Under the pieces are notes generated by a model. The model ran no database searches. It was not told where the DNA came from and saw only the letters and a program-made list of their open reading frames with translations. 64,000 bases of DNA from Myxococcus landrumus (lineage in GTDB: Bacteria; Myxococcota; Myxococcia; Myxococcales; Myxococcaceae), in contig NZ_CP071091.1 of the NCBI RefSeq assembly GCF_017301635.1, forward strand, positions 7,308,501 to 7,372,500, given 5' to 3'. Shown piece by piece: positions 46,201-53,301 of the stretch. The stretch's first letter is position 1, and the number at the start of each line of letters is the position of its first letter. A program made the position numbers and the translations under genes.

Positions 46201-47501
46201 AGATGACCTCCATTTGCGGCTCCCCCAATCCGGCGGACTGCGGCTCTTTGCCGCTGGGGGCGGTGGCGGAGGTTGGCAACAGCTTCGATGGTGGAGACAG
46301 TAGCCCTGCGGCCATCGCGGGTGGAGCTGACCAGAATGGCGGCATCGAGTCGGGTGTCGTGCAGTCCTCTTGTCGGTTCTGCGTGGGGGATGGGCGAGGC
46401 TTGTTCGCCTTCAGCGACAAGCAGATGGACGACTTGCAGAGTTGGGCGCGTGAGACGAAGTTGTCCTACCTCCCATTCGTCGGAGTCGGCACGTCGTTCT
46501 TCAACCTGATGGCGTCGGCGGTTCGCGGCAACACGGGCGATCTGGCCAGTGATGCGGCTCAGGTGGCGATCTCGTTTGTCTCTGGGAAGTTGATAGGCGC
46601 CGCCGCCAAGTGGGGTGCATCTGTCTTTGCATCAGCGGCACGCGGCTTGGTGCAGAGAGCGCAGCGGTTCCTTGCGCCGAGAATCGTGTTGGGAGCTTGC
46701 TTCGTCGCTGGAACACCTGTTCTCGCGGCGGATGGGTTGGAGCCCATTGAGGAAGTGTCGGTTGGAGACTGGGTGTGGGCCTGGGGTGAGGAGACGAGGG
46801 CACCTGGCTGGCATCGGGTGGCACGAACCTTCATCAAGCCCGAGACGGTGGTGCTCGAGGTCACGCTTGAGGCAACTGATGGAGCCCGAGAATCGCTCGG
46901 AGTGACAGCGGAGCACCCGTTCGGCGTCGTGGGGCGGGGTTGGACGGAGGCACAGGCACTCTGGTGGGGGGATGAGGTCGAATCCGCCACGGGGCAGCGT
47001 GTGCGTGTGGTCTCAGTCGCGACGTCCGCAGAGCGCAGGGCGGTCTTCAACTTGGAGGTGGAAGACGCTCACACATACTTCGTCGGTGAGTTCGCCTCGT
47101 GGGTTCACAACAACTCGGTGAGCGGGCTTGCACCTCAGTCCCTCTACCACTACACGTCGGGAGCGGGGTACGAGGGCATCCTCCAGTCGGGAGTTATCTG
47201 GGCGTCACAAGGTCTGAAGAACGCTAGGTATGGCCCGGGGCAGTATTTCAGCGAGATTGCGCCAGAAGCAGTTGGTGGCATAACAAGGGCAATGACCCCG
47301 GCGGGGAAGATGTCGCTGGGGCAACTTTCGACGAGGTTTTTCCGCGTGCCATGGAACGGCCGAAAGGTGAGCCATTACTTGGAGGTGGACGTGACAGGGC
47401 TAGGGGCCAGGCAGGTTGCTCCGAATATCTGGTTGGTTGACGGCAACGCGGCGTTGGATATTGCAGGTCGTATCGTGCGTTCCGGGGTGACGGTGCCATG
47501 A
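40239..47501 (+). CDS. SpvB/FG-GAP/RHS/Hint polymorphic toxin with ART-like C-terminus
   Basis: A 2420-residue predicted lipoprotein (lipobox LLSSC). An SpvB-like domain starts near residue 94, followed by FG-GAP/VCBS repeats of 'DxNGDGxxD' type and a TcB-like middle region. RHS/YD repeats run from about 1220 to 1900, with the RHS core end 'YDPRVGRFLTPDP' near 1926. A Hint self-cleaving domain spans Cys2154 to His2290-Asn2291. The last 125 residues start 'LYHYTS' (His2304) with 'YGPGQYFSEI' (Tyr2331, Tyr2336) and look like an H-Y-type ADP-ribosyltransferase of the HYD1/diphtheria-toxin group. Hint cleavage would free this warhead. AGGAGG precedes the ATG at 40239; 40308 is an alternative start. 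Confidence 0.88.
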   Translation: MMPLTKSSKPLHCRVPRKGKSVWMKRALAWLSFGLYGINLLSSCGPPGDLNGGEGLAVSSASRLSGTERLLAPAGTVVDTNAQEGVTPGATEGGYSLTADGAASYSLPLWVPPGRAGMQPELALSYNSRSGAGIAGVGFNLSGTPSRITRCSKSVAQDGVVGQVRFDRSDAFCLDGARLVQTNPGAAAYGANGSEYRTEVDTFARVTLLASTPNGPPDAFEVRQKNGRILTYAARLEGARVMPHQVPPAGVSTNTLETVRFAWALSEVKDRQGNYMRLLYSLDGSPAVGFEQLLQRVEYTGSYADASVAVPQRAVVFTYEPGDVDASYVAGFKLLTTQRLWRIDMHAPDVPVSLSAPGAIVPWRSYTLKYREVSERSISGRNLLKTVTECDGHNVCKAPTTFSWGMGSDSFTTINTGITDVVANDELPRNDPNYPAAYTARDFWTLQLADVNGDGKDDLLYRVPRFSSSATFLHAEWRLRLSTGTGFGEAMNISFPRVQEADARDDLAPMDVDMDGRTDLLALDRTRCDQDISGQIQLYRFNSNSNDFTPTINDGSETYAVCNTSLANLRPRGLQTADLNADGLPDLIRSWRDANATSGTPTRWARRLNPLGTTGTLNFPAYTPLDILSGLEHAGLVVDVDGDGASEVLVRKPQSNTSDDYANYYTAVGVNSDGSVREMATTLSALPWDFEWGPPYHYLHLWMVDVTGDGLPDALTLHRELKPHDGMPRQLKLAVNTGNGFLPPQMLALPGEGMPGPSQFREGARFIDNGLRVLDFNMDGRQDLLLTDLYRDGTNVLRKQLTVLRSTGTGFATQSLSALPMGMWSGNGLTVPGPSGVPLEGSGWGQKLTRVGDINGDGVQDIVQVVEDFQSSPRRQLTVHLRQGGKPDLLQEVIDGSGKFVRFEYRALREMQDEGRYTPGSCTYPQYCGTRGMWVVSSYSVDSGQDLGPGVSARKYDVSYAEGRTDLRGRGWLGFARRVVTDTSTNATTTTEYDNVTRTGTLYLHAGTPTTETVRTPLATGTHSRVITFQRVARTAPEGVTHFLCPVKTSVSETESPYGVVSVLVSKQECDVYGNVTFQDTTAGLTTADTTGARLQRSLHLENHLSTWVLGLPRKVVETSTSAPTELYPNRRESKRTWTYQYCASEPCPESNLVWRVVTEPEGSVDTRLVVTFERDVTGQVASAEATHGGAAPPRKETFSFDNFEKLYPAVTVNAEGHRDDRAYHPALGVVALTEDLNGVRTRRTYDGFGRVRRETAPYREGGASVGADTLVDYAREGLRTRVTVQRAGSPTVIRKLDRWGREKVLSTQAADGRLTYATTGYDFFGRVSDTAQPIFENGRTKASTFTYDNLGRLLRVTAPDGFYQEWVYEGRVVRHFDEHRNWTSTHYTPLGQVQSVEEKLDAGSTVTTRYAYGPFGLLESVRDSGNSITSMEYDALGRRTKLMEPKLAPLVTAYDAFGDVREETDAGGRRTTYGYDRLGREVLINNADGQTRIVWDTAPYGVGGPAQAVNERGAATTADDVVLSYTYDTLSRPIQEALTQDGATYLLDQSYDSYGRPDTLLYPAGPGGTRLTAKQVYTVAGYPLAVKDATTGAVYWQAKERDASGRVIIEERGANVLTTWNRYDHQGRLRFIESRPNAPASSPIQSLAYSYNANNSLRSRHDTLKQVSESFQYDGLDRLTRWTVQARCDNTVTDYGYDPLGNLTSRKVARNGTQTEPQYFQYGAQTAPRHALTGVSPTANFSTLSESFAYDAAGNQTNAAEAGTGRFRNIAYTSFNLPSTLQTQQGTVNFTYDAFQRRTLKQNSNGDSTLYVGSVYEKRRQAGVDSHVFMVLAEGRAVAQVTLASSSGATPVTSYLLNDHLGSVETVTDAAGVVLEQRKYQPFGAQGRADDPTLSPVTTSSGVKLGFTSHEWDDESGLVNMRGRLYDPRVGRFLTPDPVVQAPFASQSLNRYSYVFNNPLRYVDPSGFSGEEALSSVMGTAPTSDGEMTSICGSPNPADCGSLPLGAVAEVGNSFDGGDSSPAAIAGGADQNGGIESGVVQSSCRFCVGDGRGLFAFSDKQMDDLQSWARETKLSYLPFVGVGTSFFNLMASAVRGNTGDLASDAAQVAISFVSGKLIGAAAKWGASVFASAARGLVQRAQRFLAPRIVLGACFVAGTPVLAADGLEPIEEVSVGDWVWAWGEETRAPGWHRVARTFIKPETVVLEVTLEATDGARESLGVTAEHPFGVVGRGWTEAQALWWGDEVESATGQRVRVVSVATSAERRAVFNLEVEDAHTYFVGEFASWVHNNSVSGLAPQSLYHYTSGAGYEGILQSGVIWASQGLKNARYGPGQYFSEIAPEAVGGITRAMTPAGKMSLGQLSTRFFRVPWNGRKVSHYLEVDVTGLGARQVAPNIWLVDGNAALDIAGRIVRSGVTVP

Positions 47502-47755
47502 AGCGTTACTTCAAGCGAGAGGCGGAGTCTGACCTCGGCGAGGGGGTCGCCTACATGGAGATCACCGAGGGCTGGCCGAGTCGGCAGGTCGAAATCTATG
47601 GCGGCACGTGGCGGTGGGCCGACGAGGCTCATACCGAGTGGTTGGCGGACCAGCCCTTCGAGGTCCTGGACCTTGGTGTCGAGTATGAGATTGAACTCGA
47701 CGAGTTCGAGCAGGTCTGGCAGGAGGCGCTCAAGCGATGCCCAGCCTCTTCGTGA
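47498..47755 (+). CDS. Candidate immunity protein for the RHS toxin
   Basis: An 85-residue acidic cytoplasmic protein whose ATG overlaps the toxin stop codon (ATGA), the usual place for the cognate immunity gene of a polymorphic toxin. It contains 'RQVEIYGGTWRWADE' and a C-terminal 'ELDEFEQVWQEALKRC' helix. Small proteins of this composition, with an EF-x-x-x-W helix at the end, occur behind RHS and other toxin genes, but I cannot name a family with certainty. It should bind the toxin tip and block it in the producing cell. Confidence 0.75.
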   Translation: MKRYFKREAESDLGEGVAYMEITEGWPSRQVEIYGGTWRWADEAHTEWLADQPFEVLDLGVEYEIELDEFEQVWQEALKRCPASS

Positions 47756-48207
47756 GTGGGGACCTGCTGCGGCAGGAAGGGTTGGACGCGCTTGCTCACG
47801 GGTGCAACTGCGCTGGCGCCATGGGCAAGGGCATTGCTGTTGAGTTTCGAGCGCGCTTTCCGACCATGTACGCCGAGTACAAGCAGCGCTGTGCGGACGG
47901 CCGCTTTGGACTGGGAGACGTATTCACCTGGACCGAGAGGGGCGTGACGGTCTTCAACCTTGGGACGCAGAAGACCTGGCGGACGAAAGCGGAGTTGGGT
48001 TCGCTCGAGAGCGCTGTCATCAAGATGGTCCAGGAGGCGGAAGCCAAGGGGCTCACGCGAGTCGGTCTCCCGCGCATCGGCGCAGGGCTCGGCGGACTCC
48101 CTTGGGAGTCCGTGCGAGCGCTCTTGCTTCGCATAGGGGAGAGCACCCGTGTGAGCCTGGTCGTCTTCGAGGATTATGTTCCCGGCGTGACGGTAGAACT
48201 TTCGTAG
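47737..48207 (+). CDS. Macrodomain protein (DarG/TARG1-like ADP-ribosyl hydrolase)
   Basis: A 156-residue stand-alone macrodomain. 'GDLLRQEGLDALAHGCNCAG' forms the ADP-ribose-binding first loop, 'MGKGIAVEF' has the Lys-Gly-Ile-Ala element of DarG-like domains, and 'GLPRIGAGLGGLPWESV' is the second phosphate-binding loop. Such enzymes remove ADP-ribose from proteins or DNA, as TARG1 and DarG do. The ATG at 47737 overlaps the immunity gene by 19 bases, so the three genes are coupled. The context suggests it reverses modification made by the toxin's ART-like domain, giving a second layer of protection. Confidence 0.87.
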   Translation: MPSLFVSGDLLRQEGLDALAHGCNCAGAMGKGIAVEFRARFPTMYAEYKQRCADGRFGLGDVFTWTERGVTVFNLGTQKTWRTKAELGSLESAVIKMVQEAEAKGLTRVGLPRIGAGLGGLPWESVRALLLRIGESTRVSLVVFEDYVPGVTVELS

Positions 48208-48282
48208 GCGCTCTCTGTACACTGGAGTCGCTCGTTCCGTGGAACCCATCGAGGTGGAGCATGCCCGCCTGGCGGCACATTC

Positions 48283-48402
48283 ATGACGGTTGATATCGAG
48301 GCCCGGCAGAAGAGCCTACAGGAGCGCCGCCAGTTCACGATACGGGCGCCTGTCTTCGTCGTTGGCAAGCATGACAAACATTCCGGCCCTAAGAGCCTCT
48401 AA
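48283..48402 (+). pseudogene. 5' fragment of an EF-G domain IV-like gene cut by insertion sequences
   Basis: The frame starting at the ATG at 48283 runs 36 codons before entering the IS5-family element at 48393 and stops at 48400-48402 inside its end. It reads 'VVGKHDKHSGP', which resembles the start of EF-G domain IV (E. coli EF-G: 'VEGKHAKQSGG', recalled from memory). Joining base 48392 to base 50696 restores an uninterrupted 132-codon gene with the 3' fragment at 50692-50984. The gene lies 75 bases after the macrodomain gene on the same strand. Confidence 0.8.
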
Positions 48403-49267
48403 CCAAAGTCAGGATAGAGGCGTCGAAGGAGCATGAGGCAACAGCCAAGGACGAGGAATCCGAAATGGACGTCGTCCCTACGCTCATCTCGAACACGGAG
48501 ACGGCGGAGCTGATTCTTCCAGGCCAGCGTGCGCTCCACCACCCAGCGGAAACGACCCAGACGCTCCTTGGACTCGACCCCCGGCCGTGCGATGCGAGGA
48601 GCGATGCCGCGCAGCCAAAGTCCCCGCCGGTTCTTTTTGGAGGCATACGCCTTGTCGCCGTGAAGCTTCCTGGGGCGTCTCTGTCGCTGACCCGATGGCA
48701 TCCTCACGGGCGGCACGGAGTCGAGGAGTGGGAAGAGTTCGTGCGAGTCGTGCACGTTGGCTGCGGTCAGCGACTCGGTGAGTGGAAGGCCCTGAGCGTC
48801 TACGAGAAGATGATGCTTGCTACCCGCCTTCGCTCTATCCGTCGGATTTGGGCCCGAGAGGGCCCCCTTTTTGACGCCCGGACGGAGGTGGAGTCGATGC
48901 TGGCCCGGGAGAGGTCCACCTTGCCGCGTAGACCCAACTCGTCCAGCAGACGAGCCTGCAGTTCTTCCCACACTCCGGCCCGCGTCCACTCCTCCAGGTG
49001 GCGCCAGGCTGTCATGCCACACAGTCCGAACTGCTTGCGGGGCAACATCTCCCACGGGATGCCGCTCTTGAGAACGAAGACGATAGCTTCCAAGGCTGCC
49101 CGGTCGTCCGCTCGTGGACGCCCCATCTTCTTCTTGGGGCGAGGCGGCGGCAGCAAGGGCGCCACGCGCTGCCAGAGTGCGTCAGGGACAAGCTCACGAA
49201 CCATGCCCCTTGAATTGAGGATGGTTCCAGCTATTGGCCAGTCCCATCCTGACTTTTGTTAGGTCCC
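48393..49267 (-). mobile_element. IS5-family (IS427-like) insertion sequence, 875 bp
   Basis: The ends are inverted repeats: CTAACCAAAGTCAGGAT at 48399-48415 and its near-perfect complement at 49246-49262, extended outward by a weaker GAG/GGG match. CTAA flanks both sides (48389-48392 and 49268-49271) as a target duplication. It encodes a two-frame transposase. The right-hand CTAA is also the left target duplication of the abutting IS701-family element, so the exact order and 4-base versus 3-base duplication are uncertain. Confidence 0.85.
48399..49204 (-). CDS. IS5-family transposase made by -1 frameshift
   Basis: Two overlapping frames encode one DDE transposase of about 268 residues. The first frame (start ATG at 49204, stop at 48800) carries the winged-helix region 'DDRAALEAIVFVLKSGIPW' and the first catalytic Asp in 'ASIDSTSVRA'. 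The second (-1) frame continues to 48399 with the second Asp in 'LHGDKAYASKK' and the Glu in 'FRWVVERTLAW'. The frames meet at an A5G5 tract (plus-strand C5T5 at 48863-48872), where ribosomes are expected to slip back by one. The frameshift is normal for this IS group, so the element may be active. Confidence 0.85.
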
Positions 49268-49271
49268 CTAA

Positions 49272-50691
49272 TACGACTTGGTCACATTCGAGAGGGCATT
49301 TCAGGCGGAGCTCTGGAGCGGATGGCCCTGTTGCAGAGCGGGCAGGTGCCAATCTGAAGGAGCAGAATGGGTTGAAGCGCGCGCCGCACCATCGGCAACG
49401 TCCAGTGCACTCGGCTCCGGGGGGAAAAGCGCCCGACGGAGCGCGAGGAAGCCGTGGGCTACGGCGCAGAGGGTGGCGTGGTGATGGAAGCCGCGCCATG
49501 TTCGCCCTTCGAAGTGGTCCAGGCCGACCTCGGCTTTCAGCTCCTGGTAGTACCTCTCGACGCGCCAGCGCAGCTTCGTCAAGCGAACCAACTGCTTGAG
49601 GGGAGTGTCCGCTGGCATCGTGGAGAGATGGAACTTGGTGGGCCCCTCCTCGCGCCTTGGCCATTCGCAGAGCAGCCACTGTTCGTCGCCCGGGGCGAGT
49701 CCAATCGAGTGTCCATGGCCAATGCGGATGCGCAGTGCTGCGAAACGGGAGCGCTTGCGGCCCTTGGGCCCATCACCCCAGCTGAGCGACTTCCATGCGG
49801 CGGGTGGTAGGTCGGCGGCCAGTTTTTGGGCGGCAACGGGTTTCGCTTCACCAAAGCGGTAACGCGTGCGAGCCGGCCCACTCATGCCGGCGGGCTTTGG
49901 GGGAATGGGCGGAAGCTTGAATCCGGGAGGCCAGACCACTGAGTCTCCCCGAATGCCGACAATGTACGGGAGCCCCCGGCGCGTGAGTTCCTCGCGGAAC
50001 TCAATGTCATTCCCATACCCGCAGTCCGCAAGGAACAGCCGCCGCTTCACCCCCCAGTTCAATGCACGCTCAATCAGCCCCAGGGCGATGTCTCGCTTCG
50101 TCTTGAACTTCACGTCCTCCGGCACGCCCGCCTTGCTCAGGCGCTTTGAGTCGGCCATCCATTCCGCCGGCAGGTACAGCCGCATTCCAATGCAGCCGCT
50201 GACCTTCTCACCAGCCAGGTGCAGACTGACGGCCACCTGGCAGTTGTCGGTTCGGCCCAGCGTGCCGGAGTACTGACGGGCCACGCCCACGGAGTGCTTG
50301 CCCTTCTTGGGGAATCCGGTGTCATCCAGGACCAGAGCTTCGATGCTTGGCAGGTCTGCCTCCAGTTTCAAGGCCAACCGACGCATGACTTCATCGTCAG
50401 CCCAGCTGCTACCGCCGATGCATTGCTGAAGGCGCTGGCGCATGGCCTCCTTCTCGGATGGTTGCTCCACCAGTCGCCCCGCCATCGGCTCGATGCTCTT
50501 GCTCTCGCCTTCGAGCAGCAGTCCTTTGACGTACCAGTCCATGGCTCGGCGCCGCTCCACACGGCCCAAGCCTGAGAACATCGACTCGAGGAAGCTCGCC
50601 AGCTCGCCCTCCAGTCGCTTCAGCTGCATTGGAGTCATGCCTGGGGAACAGTCCGCCCTCCCTCACGCATTCTTGAAGTGACCAAGTCGTA
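49272..50691 (-). mobile_element. IS701-family insertion sequence, 1420 bp
   Basis: Perfect 14-bp terminal inverted repeats TACGACTTGGTCAC (49272-49285) and its complement (50678-50691) bound the element. It is flanked by the direct repeat CTAA (49268-49271 and 50692-50695), a typical IS701 target duplication. It abuts the IS5-family element with no bases between, and together they interrupt the EF-G domain IV-like gene. Confidence 0.93.
49301..50638 (-). CDS. IS701-family transposase
   Basis: A 445-residue DDE transposase filling almost the whole element. The first catalytic Asp lies in 'LVLDDTGFPKKGKHSVGV', a hallmark of IS701 transposases. 'FLADCGYGNDIEFRE' supplies the second Asp, and 'RWRVERYYQELKAEVGLDHFEGR' supplies the Glu. 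The N-terminal region starts 'QLKRLEGELASFLESMF'. No frameshift or stop is seen, so it is likely functional. Confidence 0.95.
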   Translation of the reverse strand: MTPMQLKRLEGELASFLESMFSGLGRVERRRAMDWYVKGLLLEGESKSIEPMAGRLVEQPSEKEAMRQRLQQCIGGSSWADDEVMRRLALKLEADLPSIEALVLDDTGFPKKGKHSVGVARQYSGTLGRTDNCQVAVSLHLAGEKVSGCIGMRLYLPAEWMADSKRLSKAGVPEDVKFKTKRDIALGLIERALNWGVKRRLFLADCGYGNDIEFREELTRRGLPYIVGIRGDSVVWPPGFKLPPIPPKPAGMSGPARTRYRFGEAKPVAAQKLAADLPPAAWKSLSWGDGPKGRKRSRFAALRIRIGHGHSIGLAPGDEQWLLCEWPRREEGPTKFHLSTMPADTPLKQLVRLTKLRWRVERYYQELKAEVGLDHFEGRTWRGFHHHATLCAVAHGFLALRRALFPPEPSALDVADGAARASTHSAPSDWHLPALQQGHPLQSSA

Positions 50692-50984
50692 CTAAGTGGT
50701 TGTATGCGGAGATAGGACTCGTCGCAGAGCCTGCTGAGGCGTGGGGTGTTCAGATCTCCTTGCCAGAGAAGGATCGCGTGGAGATGGAGAAGGATGCGTG
50801 GCTTCGGGAGGCGCTGTTCGGGGTCCTCGACGTGTTGGTCAGCAAGCCGTCCGAACCCGTCCTTCGCCTTCGGGTGAATGTGACAGAAGCTCGATACTCG
50901 TTCGAGTCGAGCCGAAGGGCGTTCCGCATGGCGGGGAGAGACGCGGCTGCGGCGCTACTCGAGGCTGCTGAGCTCGTGCCCTGA
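50692..50984 (+). pseudogene. 3' fragment of the EF-G domain IV-like gene
   Basis: The remaining 96 codons of the split gene begin right after the IS701 target repeat and end at the TGA at 50982-50984. 'LYAEIGLVAEP' matches the EF-G domain IV strand 'GHVVIDMYPLEP' in pattern, and 'ESSRRAFRMAGRDA' matches 'DSSELAFKLAASIA'. The predicted restored protein is therefore a stand-alone EF-G domain IV-like fold. A TTG at 50700 could in principle start a truncated product. Confidence 0.78.
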
Positions 50985-51135
50985 GTCAGGTGCAGGGGGC
51001 GTCGTCGCGCTCCCACGCGTTCGCGAAGCTGAGTGGGTTGTTCTTCTTGCCTGGGCGCCTCCAGAGGAGATTGCAGGATTCTCGGGTGATGCTGAATGCT
51101 GCGTCTGTCTCTGTGGTGAGGGGGCGATTGAGGCG

Positions 51136-51618
51136 ATGCAAACCGATGAAGGGTCCGACGCCATGAAGAGTCTCAGTGCGAATGGGAAGGTCCAGCGGCT
51201 GATGCGCATCTTCCAGCGGACTGGCGGCGAGGGCCGATGGACTCATCCAGTGGGCAGCTTCCCGGAGGCTGTGCGTTCGGTCCTGCTTGACCATGGCAAG
51301 GCCATGCCGACCGAGCTTCCTGTCTTGGCTTGCTTCGAAAGCGAAGACCGATGGACGCTGGTCACGACCGAGCACGTGGTGGTCAAGAACGGTCCTGATG
51401 TCCGGAGCTTCCGCTGGGGCGACATCGTGGACGCCACCGTCGATTCCGGCCATGTGTCCACGAGCCTGTCATCTGACCCGCGAGGGAAGTTGGCTCTCAG
51501 TCGACTGGTCCTGGTTTGTCGTGGTGGTGAGCATGTAGAGCTCTTGCTTGAGCCCGGCCCCTCGTTCATGGGCTTCTGGAACGTGCTCAAGACCATCGGC
51601 AACATTGCCAAAGACTGA
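51136..51618 (+). CDS. Hypothetical PH-like-domain protein
   Basis: A 160-residue cytoplasmic protein. The beta-rich core ('EDRWTLVTTEHVVVKNGPDVRSFRWGDIVDATVD', broken by charged residues) resembles bacterial PH or GRAM-like domains, ending in a helix 'SFMGFWNVLKTIGNIAKD'. Starts at 51136 and 51163 are both possible; the second has AAGGG about 9 bases upstream. It lies downstream of the toxin locus and is probably part of the same accessory region; proteins like this are sometimes immunity proteins, but no direct evidence is present. Confidence 0.68.
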   Translation: MQTDEGSDAMKSLSANGKVQRLMRIFQRTGGEGRWTHPVGSFPEAVRSVLLDHGKAMPTELPVLACFESEDRWTLVTTEHVVVKNGPDVRSFRWGDIVDATVDSGHVSTSLSSDPRGKLALSRLVLVCRGGEHVELLLEPGPSFMGFWNVLKTIGNIAKD

Positions 51619-51951
51619 GCGTGGGGGCCGAAGGCAAGCCATCTGCGCCGGCCTCATCATCGTCGTTGCCAGCACTCCCGGTACACAGACGCAAACACTG
51701 CCATCGTGTGCCAGGGGCGCAATGCCGCATCCGGAATCCACATCCGAGCGGACTTCACGAGTCGTGAACAGGCTTTCCACCCGCCCCTTCGAGGCTCGGT
51801 TCGAATGTCAGAGTGCACCGTTAGGTTGCACTTCCTCAGGACAGCTTCGTGAGAAGGCAGTCAGGCTCGATTTTCAGGCAGCGTCCTGTGGGCGCCCGCG
51901 CGTTCTGGCGCGGGCGTGATTGTCAAACATGTCAAGCAGAGAGGTTCATTC
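51619..51951. other. 333-base intergenic region with a strong hairpin
   Basis: No gene is supported. CGCCCGCGC-N6-GCGCGGGCG at 51893-51916 is a perfect 9-bp stem without a T-run, 35 bases before the protease start. It could end transcription from the left or shape the protease leader. Bases 51620-51880 are less GC-rich than usual for this genome. Confidence 0.5.
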
Positions 51952-53289
51952 GTGAAGAAATCTGGGATTGGGTCCATCCTGGCGGCGCTGGCTGTTGGAT
52001 TGACGGGTTGTGGTGGCACCGATGAACAAGCAGTGATGAAGGATGACGCGCACGCGACGCTCCCGTCGTGGGAGGAGTTCCTGGCGTCGGCCCGACCCCT
52101 CGGAGGCTCGGGCGCGTATGTCGCCAACGGGGATGAGGTCTTCCAGAACGTCGCGGAGCTGCGCGCCTTCTACGACCGGGCTGTCCAGCCTCGGACCCTG
52201 GGGGCAGAGCGGAGCCGCCTGCTGGTGGAGCACCACAATGGGCAGCGCTCCGTCTGGAGCACCGCTCAGAAGCGTCAGCTCACCTACTGCGTGTCCCAGT
52301 CGAACTTCGGGACCTATTACACTCAAGTCGTGAACGACGTGAATGCCGCCGCGCAGAAGTGGGAGGCTGCCGCGGGCGTCAACTTCAAGCATCTCTCCCA
52401 GTTCGACACGGACTGCACGGCGGACCGGGTGGCCAACGGGGATGTCCTCTTCATGGTCCGGAAGTTCTACGACGCGTCCAAATGCGAGGATGACCTGGGG
52501 CTGTGCGAGTTCATTGAGGACCCGGACCACAAGGGACCCGGTGGGAGCCTGCTGCCTGCTCTCATCGCCTATGCCTTCCCCCCGCATGCAACCGCTGACT
52601 GGCGGGTTCTGGGCCTCAGCTCCGAGAACATCTCAGGCGGCAAGTATCTCGAAGTGAAGAAGAGTCTCATTCATGAGCTTGGCCACATCCTGGGCTTCCG
52701 CCACGAGCACCTTCGCATTCCTCAGACCGCGAACCTGTGTGAGGAGACCGACATGTCGTGGGAGTCCTTGACCGCCTATGACCCTGACTCGGTGATGAAC
52801 TATGGCGGCTCGTGTGGTGGAAACCGCAACCGGACGAACCTCTCGGCCCTGGACCAGGCAGGGGCCCAGGCGCTCTATGGTCACGGCACGCGTGCGGCGG
52901 GATACCTGACCGGTATCCAGGGCAAGTGTATCGACGCCGCGTGGACCACGGGCTGGCCCAACGGGACCCACGTCCAGATGTGGCAGTGCACGAACGGGGT
53001 CAACCAGCTCTGGAGCCTCGAGGCGGATGGCACCGTGCGAGGCGCGGGTGGCCTGTGTCTGGACGTCGACTGGGTGGCCGGCTTCCCCAACGGCACCAGC
53101 GTGCACCTCTGGGAGTGCACGGGCGGCAGCAATCAGCAGTGGACGCTGCGACAGGATGGTTCGCTCCAGAGCGCCACGGGGAAGTGCCTGGACGTCGACT
53201 GGGTGGAGGGATTCCCCAATGGCACCGGACTCCAGTTGTGGGAGTGCAGCGGTGGCGTGAACCAGCAGTGGCAGCACGTGGCACCGTAG
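51952..53289 (+). CDS. Metzincin-type protease with C-terminal ricin B-like lectin domain
   Basis: A 445-residue secreted lipoprotein (LTGC lipobox). AGAGAGG precedes the GTG at 51952. The catalytic domain has the metzincin zinc motif HELGHILGFRH (His241, Glu242, His245, His251) and a Met-turn SVMNYGG about 45 residues later, so it is astacin-like in type. Residues about 320-445 form a ricin-type beta-trefoil with three repeats ending 'NQLW', 'NQQW' and 'NQQW', which would bind carbohydrate. Likely a secreted predatory or matrix protease targeted to glycans. A strong hairpin follows the stop codon. Confidence 0.9.
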   Translation: MKKSGIGSILAALAVGLTGCGGTDEQAVMKDDAHATLPSWEEFLASARPLGGSGAYVANGDEVFQNVAELRAFYDRAVQPRTLGAERSRLLVEHHNGQRSVWSTAQKRQLTYCVSQSNFGTYYTQVVNDVNAAAQKWEAAAGVNFKHLSQFDTDCTADRVANGDVLFMVRKFYDASKCEDDLGLCEFIEDPDHKGPGGSLLPALIAYAFPPHATADWRVLGLSSENISGGKYLEVKKSLIHELGHILGFRHEHLRIPQTANLCEETDMSWESLTAYDPDSVMNYGGSCGGNRNRTNLSALDQAGAQALYGHGTRAAGYLTGIQGKCIDAAWTTGWPNGTHVQMWQCTNGVNQLWSLEADGTVRGAGGLCLDVDWVAGFPNGTSVHLWECTGGSNQQWTLRQDGSLQSATGKCLDVDWVEGFPNGTGLQLWECSGGVNQQWQHVAP

Positions 53290-53301
53290 TCTGAGAGCCC
53301 A

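Noticed and set aside
51893..51916. Hairpin considered as a riboswitch or intrinsic terminator
   Set aside because: Only a simple stem without T-run or conserved riboswitch features; reported only as a hairpin within the intergenic entry.
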